Assembly: GCA_963697355.1 (NCBI GenBank)
Contig: CAVONV010000011.1
Location: 124,001 to 188,000 of the forward strand
Origin: CAVONV01 sp963697355
GTDB taxonomy: Bacteria > Acidobacteriota > Vicinamibacteria > Marinacidobacterales > DATDRI01
Reading direction: 5' to 3'
Length of the DNA stretch: 64,000 bases
Shown here: one piece after another, positions 46,534 through 54,427 of the stretch
Layout of the letters: every line of letters begins with the position of its first letter
How positions within the stretch are numbered: position 1 is the stretch's first letter
Notes under the pieces: generated by a model
What the model was told of the DNA's origin: nothing
The model's database searches: none
What the model saw: only the letters and a program-made list of their open reading frames with translations
Position numbers and translations under genes: made by a program

Positions 46534-46704
46534 TCATTCGTTCGCGATGACGGAGTACCCCTGGCCGGTGATTAGACGCCTGTCCGCCGTAAGAAGTGTA
46601 AGGTCAAAAACAGCAGCCGTTGCGCAGAGGAATCGGTCCGCTGGACCTTCATGCGAAAGCTCAATGGTCCGACTTCGGATCGCCACTTCGTGATTCAAAG
46701 GCGC
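46534..46704 (-). pseudogene. PIN-domain toxin remnant, C-terminal part
   Basis: About 56 residues matching the second half of PIN toxins: PLNHEVAIRSRTIELS, PADRFLCATAAVFDLTLLTADRRL. The first catalytic Asp and the N-terminal half are missing; the open frame upstream runs antisense to another PIN remnant. Decayed and not expected to be active. Confidence 0.6.
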
Positions 46705-46741
46705 TTCGCGGAAAACGCCTCTTCTGCATATCCGCGTTGAA

Positions 46742-46876
46742 CCATCAAATGGTCTGAGGGCTGGTGATGCAGTGATTGCCGCGACGGCCACAGAGAAAAA
46801 TATGACGCTGGTTTCCAGCAATGCCAAGCATCTTAGACCCACAAAGGATCTAAAAATCAAGGTTTTCGCTCCTTAA
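46742..46876 (+). pseudogene. Second PIN-domain toxin remnant on the opposite strand
   Basis: About 44 residues typical of VapC ends: GLRAGDAVIAATATEKNMTLVSSN, then KHLRPTKDLKIKVFAP. An in-frame stop near 46690 lies upstream and no start or N-terminal half is present. With the neighbouring remnant it marks a graveyard of toxin-antitoxin genes. Confidence 0.6.
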
Positions 46877-46912
46877 CGGGGTGGCCCGAGCCAGGAACCG
46901 TCCGCCAAACAT

Positions 46913-48133
46913 CTACTTCGGCGTATGCAGTCGATTGTATTTTCTGCCAACCTCCAGAAGCTTGTCGATCGGTAGCGCCTCAGCGGTGTTTCCGTCTCTT
47001 CCCGTCACGGTCGTCGCCTTCAGCAGCGAGTTGTAGATGGCTTCTTCGGTGGCTTCGACGACGGCGAGGAACAAAGGTGAGAGGCGATCGTTCCGGAGCA
47101 CGGGAGCTTTCTCCAAATCCGCTTCCGTCCTGAACGCGCTTCGTAGCTCGGGTGCGGTGGAAAAAGCAATCACAAAATCGCCACTGCCACCAGTTGAGGG
47201 GCTCCCCGTTCTCGCGAGTCCTAGCATCACACGGCGTGCAAACCGTTCGAGCTCGTGGGTCCGGAGCGGTGCGTCAGTAGCTGCGACCAGCATGATCGAC
47301 CCATCGCCACCATCTTCGGGACCGGTGGTCCCCTCGAGTACCTGACTCAAATAGTACCGCTTCATCTCTTTGCCGACGGGAATGCCGTCCATCTGTAGGA
47401 CTCCGCCGAAATTGCTCTGGACCAAGACACCCACGGTGTAACCACCCAGCTCCTCCGGCAAGTGGCGCGATGACGTCCCTATGCCGCCTTTGAATCCGTA
47501 AGCTTGAGTTCCCGTGCCGGCACCGACCGAGCCTTCTTCGACGGGCCCCGTTTTCGCATTCTTGATGGCTTCGATGACATGGGCTTCCTTGACATGCCGT
47601 CCTCGAATGTCGTTCAGTCCGCCGTCATTGGTCTCCCCAACGACCGGATTGATGGAGCGCACCTCCTCGTTACCAGGGAGTCCCAACATGTAAGTCACTA
47701 GTCCGTCGGCGGCTTCCCACACGTTGAGCGTGTTCGTGAGAATGATGGGTGTTTCGATGTAGCCCAATTCCTGCACCTGAGTCGAGCCCGTCAACTTGCC
47801 GAAGGCATTACCAAGGTGGATCGCGGCGGGCACTTTCTCTTGAAACAAATTTCCGCCATGCGGAAGGATGGCCGTAACTCCTGTCCGTATGGAATCACCT
47901 TCAATCAAAGTGACCTGACCAATCCGAATTCCGTCAACATCGGTGATCGCGTTCAATGGACCGGGAGGCAGGACTCCTGGGGCGAGTCCAATATCCCGTG
48001 CCCTCGGTCGCGAGCTCGCGTCTTCGCTCGATTGCGTGCCTTCCATAGCAACGACCTCTCCTAACGCTGAGACAACGGCAGCTGAGAACATCGCGCATGC
48101 CACTAGAGCAATTACCACACTGTTTTTCGACAT
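46913..48133 (-). CDS. P1 family peptidase (DmpA/BapA-type aminopeptidase), exported
   Basis: About 406 residues with a signal-like start (IALVACAMFSAAVVSALG). The DmpA fold is evident: GPLNAITDVDGIRIGQVTL, VPAAIHLGNAFGKLTGSTQVQELG, the segment SVGAGTGTQAYGFKGGIGTSSR, and GGDGSIMLVAATDAPLRTHE. The Ser of GDGS is the expected self-processing nucleophile. The enzymes release N-terminal D- or beta-amino acids or L-amino acids. ATG 48133 follows a GGAGGAGAG site. The gene fits with the many peptide and D-amino-acid hydrolases in this window. Confidence 0.88.
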   Translation of the reverse strand: MSKNSVVIALVACAMFSAAVVSALGEVVAMEGTQSSEDASSRPRARDIGLAPGVLPPGPLNAITDVDGIRIGQVTLIEGDSIRTGVTAILPHGGNLFQEKVPAAIHLGNAFGKLTGSTQVQELGYIETPIILTNTLNVWEAADGLVTYMLGLPGNEEVRSINPVVGETNDGGLNDIRGRHVKEAHVIEAIKNAKTGPVEEGSVGAGTGTQAYGFKGGIGTSSRHLPEELGGYTVGVLVQSNFGGVLQMDGIPVGKEMKRYYLSQVLEGTTGPEDGGDGSIMLVAATDAPLRTHELERFARRVMLGLARTGSPSTGGSGDFVIAFSTAPELRSAFRTEADLEKAPVLRNDRLSPLFLAVVEATEEAIYNSLLKATTVTGRDGNTAEALPIDKLLEVGRKYNRLHTPK

Positions 48134-48302
48134 TACTGAACCCTCTCCTCCGTATCTAAAGTTGGAGACCATTTCCTTCGCTGGTCATTATAGTGAATAA
48201 AGCCGCTCAGGCAGATTCGCATCGGGGGACGACCAACTCCATGCTAAAATAATTGGGTTCCACCAAAAAACTTACTGCACAAACCGCGCTGATGACGACA
48301 AC

Positions 48303-50558
48303 CTAGAACTCGAACATCTTGGTCACTTTGACGGTGAAGACGCGGTCGAGCACTCCAAGCCCTTCGGTGCTGCGTCTTTCCGTATAGACCACGAACAGAT
48401 CGCTCAGCGGAGAGTGAATGAAGTCGAACCGGATGTTGGAGATCATCTCTTTGACAGCGGCATTATGTTGGATATAGCCACTCAAGTAGAGTCGGGTCGT
48501 TGCTGCGAAGTTCACTCGGCCGCCGTAGACGTCCGCCGAAAACTCGGCATCGGGGAGAGTCACGTCGTTACGCTCGACGAAAGCATCGAAATACAAATGC
48601 TCATCGACCCGCCAGTGCGCACTCAGTTCCATTGTCGTCTTGCTGCCGTTGAAGAAACCACCCCAGGTGATTCCCACGTTACCCGACAACGGCCGTCCCC
48701 GGCTGGACTGATAGGCGATAACACCTTCCCTAAATCCATAGGGCCCCACCGGAATGACTACCCCAGGCTGGATTTCGAAATCTTCGAAGAGGTTCTCGAA
48801 TCGATCGTTGTATCGGGCGGTCAGCGTACTCCCATCTAGAAACTCGGCGCCCAGCGCGCCCGTGATCGTTCTCGTCTCGAGCTCACCGGCCAAAGTCTCT
48901 ATATGTTCGAACTCCCCATACGGATTGAGCTCCTGAAGGTAGGGCAAGGGTCGTTGAGGATGGACTCCCAACGTGGCGTAACCTTGGTTCATTCCATGAC
49001 GACGGACGAATCCAACTCTAGGCACGAACGCGTCACCGACGTGTTTGACGAAGGCGGAGGTATCCCAAAAGGCGTCGCGGAATCCAACGACGGTCCTCCC
49101 CGCCCATTGATCGCCCGTTATCTCACTGTCGTCGGTGCGAGCGTAGTAGGAACTGACGACGAGATTCGGAGTGGGACGGATATTGGCATCGAATCCATAG
49201 CTCCGGTTGTAGGTGCCGCTCCCATCGGTAGCCTGTCGGTTGATGAACATGGCGCCGACGTCGGAGCGACCCATGAAATTCCGACGAACTCGAGCGACCG
49301 CAAAGTTCTCCGCCGGAAAAATCCCCTTGGCTCTCGTTTGCATATCGAGAAATCCGAGCTCGAACTCCCCGGCCCGCCCCGTCAAACGCCCACCACCCAG
49401 AATGGGAATGGGCAGACCGTCGGCATCGAGACCGATACGACGAGAGTGGAAGAGGGTGAAATCCCGCAGCGATGAACCACTTCGGAGGCTCCGCTCGGTC
49501 ACATCACCGAACTTGAAGCTTCCTGAGTTCTCGATGAAAAAGTCCCGTTTCTCCGGAAAGAACAGAGAAAAGCGCGTTAGGTTAACGCGCTCTTGATCGA
49601 CCTCGACTTGGGAGAAGTCGGTCCGATAGGTCAAATCCAAGGTGAGGTCCGAAGTGACACCGTACTTGGCGTCAATCCCTGCATTGAGCTCATTGTCGAC
49701 ACCCTCTGCCAAATCGATCCCTTCATTTCGGGCCGCCAGCCCATAGGGCTTCACCTTCAAGTTCCGGCCCGGCGGGATCCCTTGGAGCCCGTGGAGCGTA
49801 CCCGCCTTGGACATTTTGTGGATCCGATCACGGCGTTGCAATGGGGCCCAGTATGACTCTTCGTTCTTTCGTCGAATGCGTCTCAAGAAGTTGAGTCCCC
49901 AGGATTGCTCTTCGTGACTCGGGTTGAATCGTAGAGTGGTAAAAGGAACGCGCACCTCTACGATCCACCCTTCGTCGACGATTCTCACTCTCTGCTCGAC
50001 CACACCTTCCCAGGCGATATCGACGTTACGAGAGTCGTTGAAAGTCTGCTCCTCTTTGATGGCACCGCCGGGATTAATCATGATCAGGAAAGAGTTCCTA
50101 CGATCGAGGAACGTATCGATGGAGAAGGCAAAGGTATCGGAGTTGCGGCTGTCGAAATCTTGCTCGAGTGTCGGAATCACCAGTTTATCAGTGGCGGAGT
50201 CATAGCAAATCGCCCCGACATACAGGTTTTTGTCATCGTAGAGCACCCAGGCAACGGTTTTCTCCGTCGCGGGATAGCCCAGTTCGGGCTGGGACTGGAT
50301 GAAATCCGAGATGGCCGTTGCCACCTTCCATGGCGGCTCGTCCAAGACCCCATCGATAGTGACAGGTTCATCAATGCGATACGCCCGCGTCTCGGGCCGG
50401 GGCGCCGCCTCGACATCGATGGGATAGACACCTTCGTCAGCTCGTGCGAGCACCACATTTGAGCCTGACAAAACGGTGAGCGCCAAGACTAGAAGCAATC
50501 TAGGGGCGCGTCGAGTTCGTCGTCGCTTCTCGCTATCGCTGGTAGGCAATCTTTCCAT
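48303..50558 (-). CDS. DUF5916 outer-membrane protein with N-terminal CBM9-like domain
   Basis: About 751 residues. A signal peptide (LLLVLALTVLSGSNVVLARA) is followed by a carbohydrate-binding family 9-like beta sandwich (YRIDEPVTIDGVLDEPPWKVATAISDF, NLYVGAICYDS), then a DUF5916 beta barrel (LTYRTDFSQVEVDQERVNLTRFSLFFPEKRDFFIEN). It ends in a Phe-terminated strand (FTVKVTKMFEF), the usual outer-membrane insertion signal. ATG 50558 lies inside the 3' end of the upstream amidohydrolase, and a longer frame exists, but this start gives a proper signal peptide. The barrel role is inferred; often near hydrolases. Confidence 0.87.
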   Translation of the reverse strand: MERLPTSDSEKRRRTRRAPRLLLVLALTVLSGSNVVLARADEGVYPIDVEAAPRPETRAYRIDEPVTIDGVLDEPPWKVATAISDFIQSQPELGYPATEKTVAWVLYDDKNLYVGAICYDSATDKLVIPTLEQDFDSRNSDTFAFSIDTFLDRRNSFLIMINPGGAIKEEQTFNDSRNVDIAWEGVVEQRVRIVDEGWIVEVRVPFTTLRFNPSHEEQSWGLNFLRRIRRKNEESYWAPLQRRDRIHKMSKAGTLHGLQGIPPGRNLKVKPYGLAARNEGIDLAEGVDNELNAGIDAKYGVTSDLTLDLTYRTDFSQVEVDQERVNLTRFSLFFPEKRDFFIENSGSFKFGDVTERSLRSGSSLRDFTLFHSRRIGLDADGLPIPILGGGRLTGRAGEFELGFLDMQTRAKGIFPAENFAVARVRRNFMGRSDVGAMFINRQATDGSGTYNRSYGFDANIRPTPNLVVSSYYARTDDSEITGDQWAGRTVVGFRDAFWDTSAFVKHVGDAFVPRVGFVRRHGMNQGYATLGVHPQRPLPYLQELNPYGEFEHIETLAGELETRTITGALGAEFLDGSTLTARYNDRFENLFEDFEIQPGVVIPVGPYGFREGVIAYQSSRGRPLSGNVGITWGGFFNGSKTTMELSAHWRVDEHLYFDAFVERNDVTLPDAEFSADVYGGRVNFAATTRLYLSGYIQHNAAVKEMISNIRFDFIHSPLSDLFVVYTERRSTEGLGVLDRVFTVKVTKMFEF

Positions 50559-51747
50559 TAACAAGAACCGCAAGGACCTTAGTTGTAGGTGCAAAAGGAG
50601 GGCCATCGTACAGAACGAGATCCGCATCTTTCCCGGTTTCGACGGAACCCACTCGATCGTCGATCCCGAGAACCCGGGCGGGATCGATCGTGATGGCTTT
50701 CAAGGCTTGTTCCAGGTCGAGTCCACCACGCATCGCAAACTGCGCTCGTGCGATAAGACTCAGCCGAGGCGCCCTCTCGTCGTCACCCGACACGAGCGCG
50801 AAGGGGACATGGCGCTCATTGAGACGTGACGGAAGCTCGACGATTTCCTCAGCCTTTTCCTCGCGGAATGCCGCATCCCCGGGAGGGCCAAGAAGAACGG
50901 GAACCGGTGAACCGGCAAGCTTGTCCACCAAAAGGTGCGCATGAGTACCCCCCACAATCATCAGTTGGAAACCGAACTCGTCGGCCAGCCGCATAGCAGT
51001 GGCAATCTCGTCGACCCGCTCGGCTGAAACGAGAGCCGATATTTGTCCAGCCAGAACGAGAGCAAGCGCTTCTTTCTTGAGATCGCGGTCAGGCGGTTCA
51101 TCACTCGCCACGAGTTTTCGATAGTGCTCAGCATCCACAAACGCTTGGCGAATGAGTCCTACATTGGCCATACGGGTCGAAGGAAACTCGCGATCCTTCC
51201 CGTAGGTCATTTTGGCCGACTCGGTGAGCGAGAAAACGACTGCGGAAGGAAAACGAACGGTCGCCTCCTCGGTGGAGCCGGCGTGCGTCTTGAAAATGCC
51301 GGCTTGTCCCCCGATGGAGTTGGCCTTTCCTGGCCCGGACTGGACGATCGTCACCCCCGAGCGCAAGGCATGCTCCAGCATGGGATCGGATAGGTCGAAT
51401 GCGTCGATGGCGCGCAGATGGGCTTGGTCGGGCCCCGTGATCTCGTCTCGATCTTCGTCGGCCGGTATCAGTCCCGACAAACCCAACGTGGTTCGGGCAT
51501 CGATGAGGCCCGGAGTCAGAAAAGGCGCCTCGAGCCGAATAACGTCAGAGGGAAAGTCTCCGTAAAGGCTCGAGCCCACCGACGTGATCTTGCCATCCTT
51601 GACGACTACTACGGTAGGACCAATGGTTCCCTCCTCGGCCGATGTCATGACCTTTCCGGCTTGGATGAGGACGGTCTGGGCAATAATCGGGCGCGCCATG
51701 AAGATAAAAAAAGCCAGGGTGAACAGACCTTGGTGGGTTCTCGTCAT
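50533..51747 (-). CDS. Exported amidohydrolase-like protein without the HxH metal site
   Basis: 404 residues, signal peptide (FTLAFFIFMARPIIAQ), then the amidohydrolase plan: VLIQAGKVMTSAEEGTIG, TPGLIDARTTLG, and the C-terminal ITIDPARVLGIDDRVGSVETGKDADLVLYDG. Where active relatives have DAHSHL, this has DARTTL, so both metal His of strand 1 are gone. It is the third of three tandem paralogues, two bases after the middle one. It may be a non-catalytic partner or may use a different site. Confidence 0.82.
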   Translation of the reverse strand: MTRTHQGLFTLAFFIFMARPIIAQTVLIQAGKVMTSAEEGTIGPTVVVVKDGKITSVGSSLYGDFPSDVIRLEAPFLTPGLIDARTTLGLSGLIPADEDRDEITGPDQAHLRAIDAFDLSDPMLEHALRSGVTIVQSGPGKANSIGGQAGIFKTHAGSTEEATVRFPSAVVFSLTESAKMTYGKDREFPSTRMANVGLIRQAFVDAEHYRKLVASDEPPDRDLKKEALALVLAGQISALVSAERVDEIATAMRLADEFGFQLMIVGGTHAHLLVDKLAGSPVPVLLGPPGDAAFREEKAEEIVELPSRLNERHVPFALVSGDDERAPRLSLIARAQFAMRGGLDLEQALKAITIDPARVLGIDDRVGSVETGKDADLVLYDGPPFAPTTKVLAVLVNGKIAYQR

Positions 51748-51749
51748 GG

Positions 51750-52937
51750 CTATTCGCCCCCTGCTCTCTCGTAAGCGATTTCACCGTCCACGATCGTGTA
51801 CAGGACGTGCGTAAAAGTCGACATCGGATCGCCATCCAGCACGACCACATCTCCATCTTTGCCGGCAACGAGCGACCCCACACGGTCATCGATGTTGAGC
51901 ATTTCCGCAGGACGGATGGTGATGGCTTCGAGAGCGTCCATTGGATCCATGCCGAAGCGCACTGCGATCTGTGCGTGGTGCAGGTGATGTTTTTGAAAAT
52001 CGCTAGCACTGTCCATGGTAAGCGCGACCTTGATTCCCTCTTTGACAAGAATCCCAGGTGTATACAGAGCATCATTGGCAAACGGATAGATCATTGGACC
52101 GAAAGTGATATTCACTCCCGATGCCTTGATGTCATCGACCATCTTCCAGCCGTCGAATCCGTGCTCGATGTTCCCCACCAGGTTGAACTCGCGGGCCATT
52201 TTGAGCGCATACTGCATCTCGATGGCCGTTTGAGCATGTATGTGAGTCACATATTCCCCCGTCAACTGCTTGGCGATCCCCTCGAGCTGCAGGTCACGCT
52301 CGGGTTCCGGCTCATCCCTGCCATTGGCCTCCCAACGTTCCCACTTGGCCTGGTACTCCTGACCCTTCGTGAACCACTCGCGCATCTCCGAAGTTCCGGT
52401 ACCCCGGGTGGCGGCCATGGACATCTTCATTCCGCCGTTCGGTTCGAGAAGCATCTCGTCAACGGTGGGTTTCGAAACGGTTTTGATGATGACGATTTGA
52501 CCTCCGTAGGTCGCATTGCTACCCGGAGTGACGAGAAGGACGGTCACCCCGCCTTCCAAAGCCGACGGGAGCCAACCATATTGGGGATTAACGGAGTCGA
52601 GAATACGAAGACCAGTGTTCACACGCTGACCAAACTCGTGGCGGTCAGAACCACCACCCCTCTCGTCCTGCGTGGTCATGTGGGAATGGGCATCTATGAG
52701 GCCGGGGAGGACATAGTAGCCCTTCCCCTCAATGATCCGAATGCCCTGAGGGGCAGAAATCGAAGTGCCGACTTGGGCGATTTTCCCATCCTGGATCAGC
52801 ACATCCCCGTTTTCGAGGGTTCCCTCCTCAGCCATCGTGAGCACACGGCCGCCGCGAATCAACACGTCCTGCGAATAAGCCGACGAGCTACCGAGGGCGA
52901 GCAACAACGGGATCCAAACTATGATTTGGTTTCGCAT
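51750..52937 (-). CDS. Exported amidohydrolase with intact HxH
   Basis: 395 residues with a signal peptide (IIVWIPLLLALGSSSAYS). The strand-1 metal motif GLIDAHSHM, HIHAQTAIEMQYALK, GNIEHGFDGW, LTMDSASD and the C-terminal LNIDDRVGSLVAGKDGDVVVLDG agree with an imidazolonepropionase/prolidase-like amidohydrolase. It is the only one of the three paralogues with the HxH, so probably the catalytic member. It lies eight bases downstream of the first paralogue. Substrate unknown, likely a peptide or cyclic amide. Confidence 0.87.
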   Translation of the reverse strand: MRNQIIVWIPLLLALGSSSAYSQDVLIRGGRVLTMAEEGTLENGDVLIQDGKIAQVGTSISAPQGIRIIEGKGYYVLPGLIDAHSHMTTQDERGGGSDRHEFGQRVNTGLRILDSVNPQYGWLPSALEGGVTVLLVTPGSNATYGGQIVIIKTVSKPTVDEMLLEPNGGMKMSMAATRGTGTSEMREWFTKGQEYQAKWERWEANGRDEPEPERDLQLEGIAKQLTGEYVTHIHAQTAIEMQYALKMAREFNLVGNIEHGFDGWKMVDDIKASGVNITFGPMIYPFANDALYTPGILVKEGIKVALTMDSASDFQKHHLHHAQIAVRFGMDPMDALEAITIRPAEMLNIDDRVGSLVAGKDGDVVVLDGDPMSTFTHVLYTIVDGEIAYERAGGE

Positions 52938-52945
52938 AACAGTCC

Positions 52946-54223
52946 TCAGTGCTTCATGTTGTGGTAAGTCGGGTTGAACGGTTTTCTCTCGTACACGAGC
53001 CGCCCGCTGATAAAGGCCTTTTCGACGGGCGTCGTGATCTCCAGAGGGTCCCCTCTGTAAAGGACGACATCAGCATCCTTGCCGGCAGTGAGACTTCCAA
53101 TCCTATCCTCTACTCCCAACATACGGGCCGGGTTGATCGTGAGCGCTTCGAGCGCCTGCTGATGGTCCATCCCGTTTTGGACTGCGATGCCAGCATTGAC
53201 CAGCAGGAGTTTGGTCTCCCCTTTTAGCCCCCCGAACGCCACGGGTACGCCCTTTCCAGCAAGCATACCCGCCGTTTCGTATTCGAAACCGAACTGTTCC
53301 TCGATGTGGTTGTTGATGTGGGCATAGAAGGTTCCCAGCACCACGGTGATGCCGCGCTCCCGAAGAGCCGGTACCATCTCCTCGGGCAGCATCGAGGATG
53401 CGGAGAGGATCAGCCGGAGTTGGAACTCGTCGGCTATCCGTATGGCCGTCTCAATGTCCATCGGCTCCACGGCATGTATCATCACCGGGATCTCACCCTC
53501 GAGCGCCGAGACCAGGTGCTCCATTTTCAGGTCTCGCGGCGGTGGGCCCTTCTGGCCGTTGTCGTCGCTTCCTTTGGAGAACTCCTCCCATTTCTTCTGG
53601 TATTTCTGTGCCTTGATGAAATTGTCTCTCACCATGGCAACGATGCCCATTCGCGTGGTGGGATACTTTTTGTCTTCCCCCCGCGGCGGCTCGCCTAGGT
53701 TGATCCTGAGTGCCGCACGATACTTCACAAAGTGATCGTCGTAGGACGAAGGAGCGTGGATCTTCACAACCGAGCTCACGCCATCGAAGACATTGCTGTC
53801 GGTCATTTTGACATTGATTGCAGTGACGCCCCACTCGACGAGATCGCGAAGCGTCCGTTCGGGCCGGTAGTCTTGTCCGTAGGGGTCGAAAAAGTCGCCT
53901 GCAATCAGCTCCGCCCGCATGGGACCCGTAATGCCGCTGATTTTGTGGCCGGGCGCAACTCCCTCTGCATCGATGATGCCCGGCATGGCGGTAAGACCGG
54001 TTGCTTCCACGACTTGGGCGCCCGATGGTACCGCAAGGTCCGAACCTACGGCTTCGATCTTGCTTCCCCGGATGATGATCGTTCCATTGTCGATAGGCTC
54101 TCCCTCCATGGTCATAATGCGCGCACCACGGATGGCGATCTCTTCACCCTGCAATGATCGCGGGACCATACCGGTAACGAAGCAAGCCAGAACAAACAAC
54201 GGTGTCAACAAGCGATATCCCAT
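52946..54223 (-). CDS. Exported amidohydrolase-like protein without the HxH metal site
   Basis: 425 residues from ATG 54223, which opens a signal peptide (MGYRLLTPLFVLACFVTG); the longer frame has no signal. The amidohydrolase layout is kept: IAIRGARIMTMEGEPIDNG, a MPGIIDAEGVAPG strand 1, IHAVEPMDIETAIRIADEF and LTINPARMLGVEDRIGSLTAGKDADVVLYRG. The strand-1 position reads DAEGVAPGH instead of an HxH, so the usual metal pair is lost. It heads a four-gene transcript with two paralogues and the DUF5916 gene. Confidence 0.82.
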   Translation of the reverse strand: MGYRLLTPLFVLACFVTGMVPRSLQGEEIAIRGARIMTMEGEPIDNGTIIIRGSKIEAVGSDLAVPSGAQVVEATGLTAMPGIIDAEGVAPGHKISGITGPMRAELIAGDFFDPYGQDYRPERTLRDLVEWGVTAINVKMTDSNVFDGVSSVVKIHAPSSYDDHFVKYRAALRINLGEPPRGEDKKYPTTRMGIVAMVRDNFIKAQKYQKKWEEFSKGSDDNGQKGPPPRDLKMEHLVSALEGEIPVMIHAVEPMDIETAIRIADEFQLRLILSASSMLPEEMVPALRERGITVVLGTFYAHINNHIEEQFGFEYETAGMLAGKGVPVAFGGLKGETKLLLVNAGIAVQNGMDHQQALEALTINPARMLGVEDRIGSLTAGKDADVVLYRGDPLEITTPVEKAFISGRLVYERKPFNPTYHNMKH

Positions 54224-54388
54224 ATTCACCTCGAACAGTCTGTGGGAAGACCCAGGTTGGAGAGGAGGGTTGGCTCCGGTGTGAGAGGACCCGATGAGCA
54301 GGAGCATGCGCGCATGATGGTTCCGGGCAACAGTTGCAGCTCTATATTCGGTTGATTCTGATGGCCGCGTCATCCATTGTCAAATGAA

Positions 54389-54414
54389 GGGTCAGGCCTG
54401 AGAAGGCCTGACCC
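54389..54414. terminator. Perfect eleven-pair hairpin after the ABC exporter
   Basis: GGGTCAGGCCT and AGGCCTGACCC enclose a GAGA loop just past the permease stop. There is no strong U run, so it may be a terminator or a transcript-end stabiliser. Confidence 0.55.
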
Positions 54415-54427
54415 TATTCGATCCCCG

